The notes beneath the pieces are model-generated. The model worked only from the letters and a program-made list of their open reading frames with translations, searched no databases and was not told where the DNA came from. The position numbers and the translations under genes were made by a program. From contig JAQAHH010000008.1 of assembly GCA_030783905.1 (NCBI GenBank), positions 1 to 64,000 on the forward strand: a stretch of DNA of 64,000 bases, given 5' to 3'. The DNA is from Bisgaard Taxon 45. GTDB lineage: Bacteria; Pseudomonadota; Gammaproteobacteria; Enterobacterales; Pasteurellaceae. Shown here in pieces: positions 42,131 through 51,172 of the stretch. The first letter of the stretch is position 1; each line of letters begins with the position of its first letter.

Positions 42131-43364
42131 AAATTTTCCAAAGTAATCGACTATCAAATTGTGAAGTAGAAATCATCGTTAAAAAGACCGCAATGCCAAA
42201 ATAAAATGCCGCAGGCCCAACAGAAAAATCGATAATCTGTCCGCGGGTAACTAAAGACATCATAAGGGCTAACACAAAGAGGTCAAGCATAGACCAACGT
42301 CCGACAAAATGGACAAAGTGGAGCAGTCGCATTTGCCATTTGATTGAATGCCTTAATTGAAAGTGCACACAAACCAATAAATATAACATAATCATAATCT
42401 TACTGATGGGGACAAAAATACTGGCCACAAACACTATAAATGCGACAAAGTAACTGCCCATATCAATAAAACTTAATACACCGGACATTAAGGTATCCGC
42501 ACTGGGCGCACCATTGACATACACCACAGAAATAGGGAGTAAATTGGCGGGGAAAATCATGATAATGCCGGCAATTAAGGTGGCCCATGTGCGTTGTAAC
42601 TTAATCTGCGGAGATAAGTGTAGAGTAGAATGACAACGAGGGCAAATTGCGCGCTGTTTGTGATCATGCATCGCATGAGCAAAACTGTACTGGCATTCAA
42701 AACAGTAGTGCGGTTTATTATCTTGTGGAATCACACGTAGAGAATGTTGCTGTGGATAAAATTCATTCCACAGTTCCTTTGGATTTAACTTGATAAAAAG
42801 CAAAGTCGTTAAAAGGGCAGTGAAAACAAAAGCAATCAGATAAATATCAATTTCTAATGTGGCATATTCTTTCACTTTAAACATGGTGACGGCTAAAGCC
42901 ACTAAATAAACATCAAACATCACCCAAGGTTTAATATGTGCGAGCGAAATTAAAAGATTACGTGGCTTGACCTTCAGTAATTGTGCGAGTCGTAAAAGTA
43001 AGACAAGCAATGCAAAAGAAATAGGCATAAATACCGCACAAATAAACACTAAAAAGGCCGTGTAGGGGTAACCTTGCGTAGCCATTTTCCAAACCCCACC
43101 CCAAACCGATGCATCAATTTTAGTGCCTAATAAATCAATGCTAAGTAGGGGAAATTTTAACGCAAAGGGCATTAAAATAAGAATGGATAGGGCAATCATG
43201 GCACAACGATGAAGGCTCCAACGATCAGTCGTTTTGATCACATGATGACAACGAGGACATTCAGCCGCTTGTTCGCTTTGCAGTGTCGGAAGAGACACTA
43301 CCGCATCACAATCTGAGCAACAGGCTAATTCATGAAGAGGGCGTTGAGCTGTATTTTTTGTCAT
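42108..43364 (-). CDS. letA: LetA (YebS), PqiA-family inner-membrane partner of LetB
   Basis: 418 residues with two related halves, each beginning with a zinc-ribbon: CCSDCDAVVSLP with CPRCHHVI near the N-terminus, and CFECQYSF with CPRCHSTL in the middle. Each half has about four membrane helices. It works with the MCE protein LetB in lipid traffic. The stop overlaps the letB start by 23 bases, so the two are translated together. The ribosome binding site is weak. Confidence 0.93.
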   Translation of the reverse strand: MTKNTAQRPLHELACCSDCDAVVSLPTLQSEQAAECPRCHHVIKTTDRWSLHRCAMIALSILILMPFALKFPLLSIDLLGTKIDASVWGGVWKMATQGYPYTAFLVFICAVFMPISFALLVLLLRLAQLLKVKPRNLLISLAHIKPWVMFDVYLVALAVTMFKVKEYATLEIDIYLIAFVFTALLTTLLFIKLNPKELWNEFYPQQHSLRVIPQDNKPHYCFECQYSFAHAMHDHKQRAICPRCHSTLHLSPQIKLQRTWATLIAGIIMIFPANLLPISVVYVNGAPSADTLMSGVLSFIDMGSYFVAFIVFVASIFVPISKIMIMLYLLVCVHFQLRHSIKWQMRLLHFVHFVGRWSMLDLFVLALMMSLVTRGQIIDFSVGPAAFYFGIAVFLTMISTSQFDSRLLWKIYDKQTTR

Positions 43365-43589
43365 TCAATTAAATGTTGGGTTTAATAAACAGGGTCACAT
43401 TCTATCCTGTCTAAAAAATTTTGGAAATATCCCTTTCAGAGAATCTCGAGGATGTCTTGCTGTTAAGGATGAGATTTTTTTGAACGTAAATTAATGTATT
43501 TGTGTGAGGATATAATTGTCATTTTTTCTGAAAGTGAGCTAAACTATGCCGAGTTTTTCTATTTAAAAATTGACACTCAGGAAAAAAGA

Positions 43590-44222
43590 ATGACCGACGT
43601 CCAGAAATTAACGAATAATAAAGAAGTGATTGCCTATTTAGTGGAAAAATTTCCACTTTGTTTTTCATTAGAAGGGGAAGCAAAACCGTTAAAAATTGGT
43701 ATATTCCAAGACTTAGCTGAGGCATTGCAAAATGATGAACGTGTAAGTAAAACCCAATTACGTCAAGCATTACGTGCATATACGTCAAATTGGCGTTATT
43801 TGCACGGCTGTAAAACTGGCGCTGAGCGTGTTGATTTACAAGGCAATGCATGTGGTATCTTAGAACAAGAACATGCTGAGCATGCGGCTCAACAGCTCGC
43901 AGAAGCAAAAGCTAAAGTTGCCGCGATGCGTGCTGCAGAGAAAGCTGCGCAACCTGACAAAAAACGTCCTGCTCGTCGTGTTGGCACAAAAGGACAAAAA
44001 ACGAAAGAAACACCAGTCAATAAAACCAAAGTAGTACGTAAGCCAAAAGTAACGTTAAACGCGATTGATTTGGCAACCTTACAAAAAGGTGATCGTGTGA
44101 AAGTGAAAGTGAGTGAGAATGCAAAACAGGCGATAGTGCTTGAAGTCATAAAAGACTCTGCACGTGTGCAATTAGAAAATGGCTTAGTGATCAGTGTTGC
44201 GGTCGAACATTTGTTTGCATAA
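43590..44222 (+). CDS. proQ: RNA chaperone ProQ
   Basis: 210 residues from the ATG at 43590 with AGGAAAA upstream; the frame runs 32 codons further up. The N-terminal FinO-like domain (VIAYLVEKFPLCFSLEGE, LRQALRAYTSNWRYLHG) binds structured RNAs; a Lys/Ala/Arg-rich linker follows, then a Tudor-like C-terminal domain (LQKGDRVKVKVSENAKQAIVLEV). It binds many small RNAs and 3' ends of mRNAs. It precedes prc as in E. coli, with a hairpin between them. Confidence 0.95.
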   Translation: MTDVQKLTNNKEVIAYLVEKFPLCFSLEGEAKPLKIGIFQDLAEALQNDERVSKTQLRQALRAYTSNWRYLHGCKTGAERVDLQGNACGILEQEHAEHAAQQLAEAKAKVAAMRAAEKAAQPDKKRPARRVGTKGQKTKETPVNKTKVVRKPKVTLNAIDLATLQKGDRVKVKVSENAKQAIVLEVIKDSARVQLENGLVISVAVEHLFA

Positions 44223-44237
44223 GATGAAATAAGCACA

Positions 44238-44267
44238 AAATGCCATCAAATAAGATGGCATTTATTG
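44238..44267 (+). terminator. Hairpin after proQ
   Basis: AAATGCCATC (44238-44247) pairs with GATGGCATTT (44254-44263), then ATTGTT. The T-run is short, so read-through into prc (47 bases on) is plausible. Confidence 0.65.
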
Positions 44268-44313
44268 TTCAAGGTAATGAATTATAAATTGTATTTTCTT
44301 TTAGGGACTTGAA

Positions 44314-46365
44314 ATGAAATTGAGTAAAACAAAAAGTTATTTAGCAACGTTTTTGTTAAGTACTTTCTTAATAAGCTTTAATCTTGTCGAAGCAGTACAG
44401 CCGAAAATCAAATTAAGCGATATTGTGACGCCACAACCTACTGAAGAAAATCAATTAGCGACAAAACGTGCGACAACCCGTTTAACACAAAGTCATTACC
44501 GTAAATTTCAATTAAATGATGCATTTTCTGAGAAAATTTTTGATCGTTATCTTAAAGCATTAGATTTTAGTCGAAATACTTTTTTACAATCTGATATTGA
44601 TGAAATGCGAGTCAATTATGCAGATAAATTTGATGAAGCATTAAATGAAGGGGATTTAAGTATTGCCTTTGCGATGTACGATTTAATGATGAAAAGACGC
44701 TACGATCGTTACAAATATGCGCTTTCTTTATTAGATAAAGAACCTGATTTATCTGGGCAAGATGAAATTGAAATTGATCGTGAGCAATCTCCTTGGCCAA
44801 AAGATAAGGCTGAACTAGATAAGTTGTGGGAACAGCGAGTCAAAAACGACATTATCAACCAAAAATTAAAAGATAAAAAATGGTCTGAGATTAAGAAACG
44901 TTTAACCAAACGTTATGACCTTGCCATTCGTCGCTTAACTCAAACCAAAGCTGATGATATTCTTCAAGTCTATTTAAATGCGTTTGCACGTGAGGTGGAT
45001 CCGCATACAAGCTATTTAGCGCCAAGAACGGCTAAAAGCTTTAATGAAAGCATGAATCTTTCGTTAGAGGGGATTGGCGCGACATTGCAACAAACGGAAG
45101 ATGATGGCACAACGATTAAATCATTAGTACCAGGGGCGCCTGCAGAACGGAGCAAAAAATTAAAGGCTGGCGATCGCATTATTGGTGTGGGTCAGGCAAC
45201 AGGTGAAATTGAAGATGTGGTTGGTTGGCGTTTAGAAGATATTGTTGACAAAATCAAAGGTAAGAAAGGAACCAAAGTTCGCTTGGAAATTGAGCCCGCA
45301 AAAGGGGGGAAATCCAAGATTATTAGCTTAGTCCGTGATAAAGTCCGTATTGAAGATCAAGCTGCAAAGCTCACTATCAGTAAAGTGGACGGTCAAGTTG
45401 TCGCTTCAATTAAAATTCCTAGTTTTTATATTGGCTTGACTCAAGATGTGAGAAAATTACTAGCTGAAATGAAAACAAAAAAAGCAAAAGCCTTAATTAT
45501 TGATTTACGTGATAATGGGGGCGGTGCCTTAACCGAAGCGGTTGGGTTAAGTGGTTTATTTATTAGCGATGGGCCGATTGTCCAAGTGCGTGATGCTTTT
45601 CAACGTATTCGTGTCCATGAAGATCCTGATAGTGAGCAAGTATATTCTGGACCTTTATTAGTGATGATTAACCGTTTTAGTGCTTCTGCTTCAGAGATTT
45701 TTGCCGCAGCAATGCAAGATTATAATCGTGGCATTATTATTGGGCAGAATACTTTTGGTAAGGGCACAGTACAGCAAAGTCGCTCATTAAATTTTGCATT
45801 CGATGCTAATCAAGAGCCCTTAGGTTTGATTCAATATACTATTCAGAAGTTTTATCGTATTGATGGTGGAAGTACTCAATTAAAAGGGGTAGCGACAGAT
45901 ATTGATTTCCCTGCGGCAATTGATGCGAAAGAATATGGTGAGGAAAAAGAAGATAATGCCTTACCTTGGGATAAAATTCCTGCAGCAAATTACTTGGAAG
46001 TGGCACAAGCGCGTGATGCGGTCGCGTTCTTAACACCAAAACATATTGAACGTATGGCTAAAGATCCTGAATTTGTCGCATTAAACGAAGAACTTAAAAT
46101 TCGTGATGAAAGAAATGCGTTAAAATATTTGTCATTGAATTATCAAAAGCGTAAAGTCGAAAATGATAAAGATGATACGAGACGTTTAAAAGACTTAAAT
46201 GCACGTTTTAAACGCGAGGGCAAAAAACTGTTAAAAAATCTGGATGATTTAGCAAAAGACTATGAAGCACCCGATTTTTATTTGAAAGAAGCAGAAAAAA
46301 TGGCAGCAGATCTTATTCAGTTTGAAATCGAAAAACGTGGTATGAATCAGAAAAGCACAAATTAG
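44314..46365 (+). CDS. prc: Tail-specific periplasmic protease Prc
   Basis: 683 residues, one more than E. coli Prc. A signal peptide (about 1-28) precedes a helical N-domain, a PDZ domain (SLEGIGATLQQTEDDG, VPGAPAERSKKLKAGDRIIG) and the S41 protease core. The catalytic Ser-Lys dyad is S458 in SASASEIFAAAMQDY and K483 in TFGKGTVQQ. It degrades periplasmic proteins by their C-termini and controls cell-wall hydrolases such as MepS. AGGGA precedes the ATG. Confidence 0.97.
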   Translation: MKLSKTKSYLATFLLSTFLISFNLVEAVQPKIKLSDIVTPQPTEENQLATKRATTRLTQSHYRKFQLNDAFSEKIFDRYLKALDFSRNTFLQSDIDEMRVNYADKFDEALNEGDLSIAFAMYDLMMKRRYDRYKYALSLLDKEPDLSGQDEIEIDREQSPWPKDKAELDKLWEQRVKNDIINQKLKDKKWSEIKKRLTKRYDLAIRRLTQTKADDILQVYLNAFAREVDPHTSYLAPRTAKSFNESMNLSLEGIGATLQQTEDDGTTIKSLVPGAPAERSKKLKAGDRIIGVGQATGEIEDVVGWRLEDIVDKIKGKKGTKVRLEIEPAKGGKSKIISLVRDKVRIEDQAAKLTISKVDGQVVASIKIPSFYIGLTQDVRKLLAEMKTKKAKALIIDLRDNGGGALTEAVGLSGLFISDGPIVQVRDAFQRIRVHEDPDSEQVYSGPLLVMINRFSASASEIFAAAMQDYNRGIIIGQNTFGKGTVQQSRSLNFAFDANQEPLGLIQYTIQKFYRIDGGSTQLKGVATDIDFPAAIDAKEYGEEKEDNALPWDKIPAANYLEVAQARDAVAFLTPKHIERMAKDPEFVALNEELKIRDERNALKYLSLNYQKRKVENDKDDTRRLKDLNARFKREGKKLLKNLDDLAKDYEAPDFYLKEAEKMAADLIQFEIEKRGMNQKSTN

Positions 46366-46434
46366 TTTTATTTTGACCGCACTTTCATCATGAGAATGGC
46401 GGTCATTTTCTCATTTATGTTAAGGAACTCTGTG

Positions 46435-47946
46435 ATGTTAAAGATGAAATCATTTAAATTTGCACAATTCGCCTTGCTGTTTTCTTGTGCTTGTTCAGCA
46501 GCGGTATTTGCTAATCAAGACCCCTTATCCACCCAACCTAATCCCATTATTGATACGGCACAAGAAGCCGATCTTTTAACACGTCAACAGCTTGAGTTAG
46601 AAGCTAAAGCCATTGAAGCACAGTTAGCGGCAGAAAAAAAACTAGAAGAGGCGCGTCTTGCTGCAGAAAAACAAGCGCTTGCAGAACAAACACTAACGGA
46701 TAAGTTAGGATCAATTGAATTACAGTTTAAGTCAGCTGTTGCCAAGATTTATGCAGATAACGAGTTCCAATTGCTTTGGCAAGATAAGGCAATGGAACAA
46801 CAATTTTTACGTGAGTATGCAACCTTAGTACTCAGTGGGATTTCTAAGAAAGCTTCTGCGATCCTTGAACAGATTGACGCAATGCAAAAAGGAAGTTTTG
46901 AACGGGATGCATTACTCACAGATACCTTTTTAGATTACATGTATTATGCGAACAATGTGAGTAAATCTGCTCAAAAGTGGTTGTATAGCGCGAACAACTA
47001 TAAGCCCGCATTACCGCGTGATGAACAGATCCATGCTTGGTTATCTGCTGTGGCAATGGGAAAAGGTACGGATTTTTTAACCTCACTTTCAACACAAAAT
47101 CCATTATATCATCAGACGATTGCGTTACTGCCTTCCTTATTTAATGCCGAGAATATGGATCATGAAAAACAGGCACAATTATATAAAATAGCGATTAATG
47201 CACAACGTTTACGTGTTATTCCTGCTTTCGATAATGGCTTATTTGTCAATATTCCAAGTTACCAGCTGAATTATTATCGCGATGGTAAGCTGATTTTGAC
47301 GTCAAAAGTGATTGTGGGTAAGAAAGCGCGTAAAACCCCTGTACTTTACAGTAAATTAAGTGATGTTGTCGTGAATCCACCTTGGAACGCGCCAACGCGT
47401 TTAATTAATGAAGATATCATTCCACGTGTACGTAAAGATCCAAGTTATATTTATCGTAATGGTTATACGATTATCGATAGTAAAGGAAGAACGATTGATC
47501 CTTATACGATTGATTGGGAAAATATGACAGCAAAAAAATTCCCATACCGTTTACGTCAAGTCCCAGGGGACAGTGCATTAGGGAATTTCAAGTTTAACAT
47601 GCCAAGTTCGGATGCAATTTATTTACACGACACCCCAAGCAGAGGCTTGTTTGCAAAGAAAGATTTGGCATTAAGCTCAGGTTGTATTCGGGTAGAAAAA
47701 GCGGATGAATTAGCTAGCGTCCTGTTAAAAGAGGCAGGCTGGAGTGAAGAACGTAAAATGAATACGGTAAAAAGCCGTAAAACGATTTCGGTCAATGTCG
47801 CGTCTCATAATCCAGTCTTTTTATATTATGTGACAGCGTGGGTTAATAATGGTAAAACCCATACACTACCCGATATTTATGGCTATGATGTCACCCCAAA
47901 TTTAAGCTACATTAATTGGGCCGTTGTTAAAAAGTATTTAAATTAG
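46435..47946 (+). CDS. ldtD: L,D-transpeptidase LdtD (YcbB)
   Basis: 503 residues from the ATG at 46435 with AAGGA 8 bases upstream; two in-frame ATGs further up are poorer. A signal peptide (to FA, about residue 26) is followed by a charged Glu/Ala/Lys stretch, a helical region and a C-terminal YkuD domain with HDTPSRGLFAKKD and the catalytic SSGCIRV (Cys 417). It forms 3-3 meso-DAP cross-links in peptidoglycan. It is about 110 residues shorter than E. coli LdtD. It is followed by mepK and gloC, the same order as E. coli ycbB-ycbK-ycbL. An uptake word lies at 46376-46384, just upstream. Confidence 0.92.
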   Translation: MLKMKSFKFAQFALLFSCACSAAVFANQDPLSTQPNPIIDTAQEADLLTRQQLELEAKAIEAQLAAEKKLEEARLAAEKQALAEQTLTDKLGSIELQFKSAVAKIYADNEFQLLWQDKAMEQQFLREYATLVLSGISKKASAILEQIDAMQKGSFERDALLTDTFLDYMYYANNVSKSAQKWLYSANNYKPALPRDEQIHAWLSAVAMGKGTDFLTSLSTQNPLYHQTIALLPSLFNAENMDHEKQAQLYKIAINAQRLRVIPAFDNGLFVNIPSYQLNYYRDGKLILTSKVIVGKKARKTPVLYSKLSDVVVNPPWNAPTRLINEDIIPRVRKDPSYIYRNGYTIIDSKGRTIDPYTIDWENMTAKKFPYRLRQVPGDSALGNFKFNMPSSDAIYLHDTPSRGLFAKKDLALSSGCIRVEKADELASVLLKEAGWSEERKMNTVKSRKTISVNVASHNPVFLYYVTAWVNNGKTHTLPDIYGYDVTPNLSYINWAVVKKYLN

Positions 47947-48091
47947 TCAGATTCTTGTCACAAATTGAACACATTTCCCCTTTCTTTTTGGGGGAAAATA
48001 GGTAAAATAGATGCGTTTTGTTCTTGAGTAAGAACGAATGTTAATTACGTTGGTCAAACTAAACATGAAATAAGATAGAGAAATTGACATA

Positions 48092-48652
48092 ATGAATAGT
48101 ATTAACCATACTCGCCGTAAATGGTTATCTTTAGGTGGAATTGTATTAGGGGCATCTTTACTCCCTAATAGTTTGTTAGCTGCTGTTTCAACCCCCAAGC
48201 CGCGTATTTTACGTTTTAGAAATATTAATACAGGGGAGAAATTTGGCGCGGAATTTTTACCAACGAAGGGATTTTCACCTGTTGCACTAAAGAAGTTGGA
48301 TTATTTAATGCGTGATAAACGTAATAATCATATGCATAGAATGGATCCAAAACTGTTTTTAAAATTTTATCGCTTACAAGCGAACTTAGGTTTGCGTAAT
48401 ACTGAAATTCAAGTGATTTGTGGTTATCGTTCTCCCGTGAGTAACGCTGCGATGCATCGTAGAAGTCGTGGCGTTGCAAGTAATAGTTACCACACACGTG
48501 GGCAAGCCATTGATTTTCGTATTGATGGTGTACCTTTAGCCAAACTTCGTCACGCAGCCGAAAAACTGAATAATGGTGGCGTTGGCTATTATCCACGCAG
48601 TAATTTTATTCACGTCGATACAGGGCCTGTTCGTACGTGGCGTGGAAGTTGA
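48092..48652 (+). CDS. mepK: Murein endopeptidase MepK (YcbK, DUF882)
   Basis: 186 residues. The N-terminus has a Tat signal (TRRKWLSLGG followed by a hydrophobic stretch to AA), implying folded export. The M15-like zinc site is visible at SYHTRGQAIDFRI (His and Asp) and FIHVDTGPVRTW (His). E. coli MepK cleaves 3-3 (mDAP-mDAP) cross-links, the very bonds its upstream neighbour LdtD makes. The ribosome binding site is weak (AGAGAAATT). Confidence 0.92.
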   Translation: MNSINHTRRKWLSLGGIVLGASLLPNSLLAAVSTPKPRILRFRNINTGEKFGAEFLPTKGFSPVALKKLDYLMRDKRNNHMHRMDPKLFLKFYRLQANLGLRNTEIQVICGYRSPVSNAAMHRRSRGVASNSYHTRGQAIDFRIDGVPLAKLRHAAEKLNNGGVGYYPRSNFIHVDTGPVRTWRGS

Positions 48653-48671
48653 TAACATAAAAGCCATATTG

Positions 48672-48695
48672 AACCGCACTTTTGTGCGGTTTTCT
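48672..48695 (+). terminator. mepK terminator
   Basis: AACCGCAC (48672-48679) and GTGCGGTT (48684-48691) with a TTTT loop and TTTTCTT tail. An exact uptake word on the minus strand (48673-48681) spans arm and loop, so one uptake word plus a short complement makes the hairpin. Confidence 0.85.
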
Positions 48696-48720
48696 TATTA
48701 TTCCATCATGGAGAGAGAGC

Positions 48721-49350
48721 ATGAATATTGAAATTATTCCAGTCACTGCGTTTCAGCAGAATTGTTCTTTAATTTGGGACGAACAGCGTAATGCAGCCAT
48801 AATTGATCCTGGTGGGGAAGCGGAAAAGCTGATTAAGCGTATTGAAGAGCTTGAGTTGAATTTACAGGCTATTTTATTGACACATGGACATCTTGATCAT
48901 GTGGGGGCGGCGCCTAAATTGAAAGCGCATTTTAAGGTCGACATCATCGGGCCGAATTCACAGGATGACTACTGGTTTAAGTCATTACCCGCACAATCGC
49001 AAAAATTTGGCTTGTTTGAAATTGCTGCTTTTACGCCAGATCGTTGGTTAGATAATGAGGGGGAGATGATCAACGTTGGGGATATGCAATTTGAAGTGCT
49101 GCATTTACCAGGACATACGCCGGGGCATATTGGATTTATTGAACACAACAAGCGTATTGCTTTTACCGGTGATGTGTTATTTAAGCAAAGTATTGGGCGG
49201 ACGGATTTTCAAGGCGGTGATCATGCCACCTTACTGAAAGTGATTAAAGAAAAATTATATCCTTTAGGGGAGGATATGATTATTGTGGCAGGGCATGGGC
49301 CTTATACCACAATAGGTCAAGAAAAACAGCATAATCCTTTTGTTCGTTAA
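48721..49350 (+). CDS. gloC: Type II glyoxalase-like hydrolase GloC (YcbL)
   Basis: 209 residues from the ATG at 48721 with GGAGAGAG upstream. Metallo-beta-lactamase fold: THGHLDHVG holds the HxHxDH zinc ligands, PGHTPGHIGF and FTGDVLF give the third His and the bridging Asp, and the last ligand is in VAGHGPYT. E. coli GloC hydrolyses S-lactoylglutathione. Cytosolic. It lies behind the mepK terminator, so it may be expressed separately. Confidence 0.93.
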   Translation: MNIEIIPVTAFQQNCSLIWDEQRNAAIIDPGGEAEKLIKRIEELELNLQAILLTHGHLDHVGAAPKLKAHFKVDIIGPNSQDDYWFKSLPAQSQKFGLFEIAAFTPDRWLDNEGEMINVGDMQFEVLHLPGHTPGHIGFIEHNKRIAFTGDVLFKQSIGRTDFQGGDHATLLKVIKEKLYPLGEDMIIVAGHGPYTTIGQEKQHNPFVR

Positions 49351-49368
49351 AGATTACTCAACACAAAA

Positions 49369-49396
49369 CCCCTTATGATTAAGGGGCTTTTTACGC
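49369..49396 (+). terminator. gloC terminator
   Basis: CCCCTTA (49369-49375) pairs with TAAGGGG (49380-49386), loop of four, then CTTTTTAC. It lies 19 bases after the gloC stop. Confidence 0.8.
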
Positions 49397-49402
49397 TTGG
49401 CT

Positions 49403-49439
49403 AGGAGGCAAGATGTTAATGCCTACTACAACAATATAG
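49403..49439 (+). other. Very short frame with a perfect Shine-Dalgarno
   Basis: AGGAGG (49403-49408) lies 4 bases before ATG (49413), which opens a frame of eight codons (MLMPTTTI) ending with TAG at 49437-49439. No promoter is evident, and the gloC terminator is just upstream. Probably coincidence, listed because the ribosome binding site is unusually good. Confidence 0.2.
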
Positions 49440-49568
49440 ATCACCACCATTAAGTTTCCCCTCTGATAATCAGCCTAGCTTGCTATGAAAGGGGTTGTAA
49501 AGAATGCACCTGCCAGCAAAGTGATGTGTGGCAGATGCAATAAAGTGCGGTGGTTTTGTCGTGTATTT

Positions 49569-50855
49569 TTAGCTTTTATCCATAGCCTCAAACAGACGTT
49601 CTTTTTCCCCCACGTAAAGCTGGCGGGGACGGACAATTTTCATATTGCCTGGTTTAAACATTTCTTTCCAATGCGCAATCCAACCTACCGTTCTTGCTAA
49701 TGCGAACATCACGGTAAACATCGAGGTTGGGATACCGATAGCTTTCAGGATGATACCTGAATAGAAATCGACGTTCGGATACAACTTATGATCAATAAAA
49801 TAAGGATCATTTAATGCGATACGTTCTAATTCCATGGCAACATCAAATAGTGGGTTTTGAATATTGAGTTCTTGTAATACTTCATGACAAGTTTGACGCA
49901 TGACTTTGGCGCGTGGGTCATAGTTTTTATATACGCGGTGACCAAAACCCATTAATCTGAAGGGATCATTTTTGTCTTTTGCACGCGCAATAAATTCAGG
50001 AATACGATCGACTGTACCAATTTCTTCTAACATATTAATACAAGCTTCATTGGCGCCACCATGAGCAGGCCCCCAAAGTGAGGCAATGCCTGCCGCGATA
50101 CAGGCAAATGGGTTCGCGCCAGAAGAGGCTGCGGTACGCACGGTTGAGGTAGAGGCATTTTGTTCATGATCTGCATGCAAAATGAAAATACGATCCATGG
50201 CACGCTCTAACACAGGGTTAACAATGTATGGTTCGCAAGGGGTCGCGAACATCATATACAGGAAATTACCCGAATAAGAGAGATGATTTTGTGGGAACAT
50301 GAATGGCTGACCAATTGAGTATTTATAACACATCGCTGCTAAAGTCGGCATTTTGGCGAGTAAGCGAATGGCGGTGATTTCACGGTGCGCAATATCGTTT
50401 ATATCTAAGGAGTCATGGTAGAAGGCGGCTAGTGCACCACTTACCCCACACATGATTGCCATGGGATGTGAGTCGCGACGGAAGCCATGGAAGAAACGAG
50501 AAATTTGTTCGTGAACGAGGGTATGACGACGGACTAATTGAATAAAGTTTTTGTATTCTTCTGCTGTGGGTCTTTCACCAAACAGTAATAAATGTGCCAC
50601 TTCAAGGTAATCTGCATTTTTTGCCAGTTCAGCAATAGGATAGCCACGATGTAATAAAACGCCATTATCACCATCAATGTAGGTAATTTCAGAGCGACAG
50701 CATGCCGTTGACATAAAACCAGGATCGAAGGTAAACAGTTTATTTTTAACCAAAGATTGCACATCTATTGCATCATAACCAAGAGAGCCTTTGTGTACAG
50801 GTAGGTCATATTCACGTCCATCGCTAAGGGTCAGTTTTGCAGTTAATTCAGACAT
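49569..50855 (-). CDS. gltA: Citrate synthase
   Basis: 428 residues (E. coli 427), the hexameric type I class. Catalytic stretches: HGGANEACI (His), [15 protein letters not shown] (His and Arg) and NVDFYSGI (Asp). The N-terminal beta domain ([19 protein letters not shown]) of NADH-sensitive enzymes is present. It condenses acetyl-CoA with oxaloacetate at TCA entry. AGGA lies 7 bases before the ATG. It is divergent from sucAB. In E. coli sdhCDAB lies between gltA and sucA; here those genes are absent. Confidence 0.98.
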   Translation of the reverse strand: MSELTAKLTLSDGREYDLPVHKGSLGYDAIDVQSLVKNKLFTFDPGFMSTACCRSEITYIDGDNGVLLHRGYPIAELAKNADYLEVAHLLLFGERPTAEEYKNFIQLVRRHTLVHEQISRFFHGFRRDSHPMAIMCGVSGALAAFYHDSLDINDIAHREITAIRLLAKMPTLAAMCYKYSIGQPFMFPQNHLSYSGNFLYMMFATPCEPYIVNPVLERAMDRIFILHADHEQNASTSTVRTAASSGANPFACIAAGIASLWGPAHGGANEACINMLEEIGTVDRIPEFIARAKDKNDPFRLMGFGHRVYKNYDPRAKVMRQTCHEVLQELNIQNPLFDVAMELERIALNDPYFIDHKLYPNVDFYSGIILKAIGIPTSMFTVMFALARTVGWIAHWKEMFKPGNMKIVRPRQLYVGEKERLFEAMDKS

Positions 50856-51007
50856 AAGTCATCCTTCCTTTTTATTGAGTTGTGTTTTATTGCATTTTGA
50901 TTAACTATAAAGCTTAAAACCGTCAGTGTCTTCATTATTGTGAAAAAAAAATTGTAAATAAAATGTTATTTTCTAAAAGTGAGACAAAGATCAAAAAACC
51001 GTAAAAA

Positions 51008-51023
51008 TGTTAATATCTTGTTA
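51008..51023. promoter_or_regulatory. ArcA-type direct repeat
   Basis: TGTTA (51008-51012) and TGTTA (51019-51023) are 11 bases apart, the spacing and sequence of ArcA boxes. ArcA represses TCA-cycle genes without oxygen, so a site between gltA and sucA is expected. Confidence 0.5.
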
Positions 51024-51090
51024 CATAATTGTGTTGCTTATTAACGCATTTTGCTTTTTAATCGTCGTAAATAGCTTACATAAAGAAAGG

Positions 51091-51128
51091 ATAATTGGAC
51101 GGAGTTTGCGTTATAATAGTCCAATTAT
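51091..51128 (+). promoter_or_regulatory. sucA promoter -10 within a 10-bp inverted repeat
   Basis: A perfect -10 TATAAT (51112-51117) lies 56 bases before the sucA ATG. ATAATTGGAC (51091-51100) and GTCCAATTAT (51119-51128) are perfect inverted arms on either side of it. No good -35 exists at 16-18 bases, so an activator or a repressor may act here. Confidence 0.6.
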
Positions 51129-51172
51129 TCTCACTCCTTATTATTACTAAATCATTGTGTCAGGTGGTCCTA

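Larger units (their letters stand above)
50856..51172. other. 317-base divergent control region, gltA / sucA
   Basis: AT-rich and without a gene. It contains an ArcA-type direct repeat (51008-51023) and the sucA promoter with a flanking inverted repeat (51091-51128). The gltA promoter is not clear by eye. Confidence 0.6.

Noticed and set aside
47974-47997. Terminator after ldtD
   Set aside because: TTTCCCC and GGGGAAA pair, but no T-run follows on the plus strand; it may be a chance hairpin.
50985-51000. CRP site in the gltA-sucA region
   Set aside because: The half-sites (GTGA and ATCA-like) have the wrong spacing for TGTGA-N6-TCACA.
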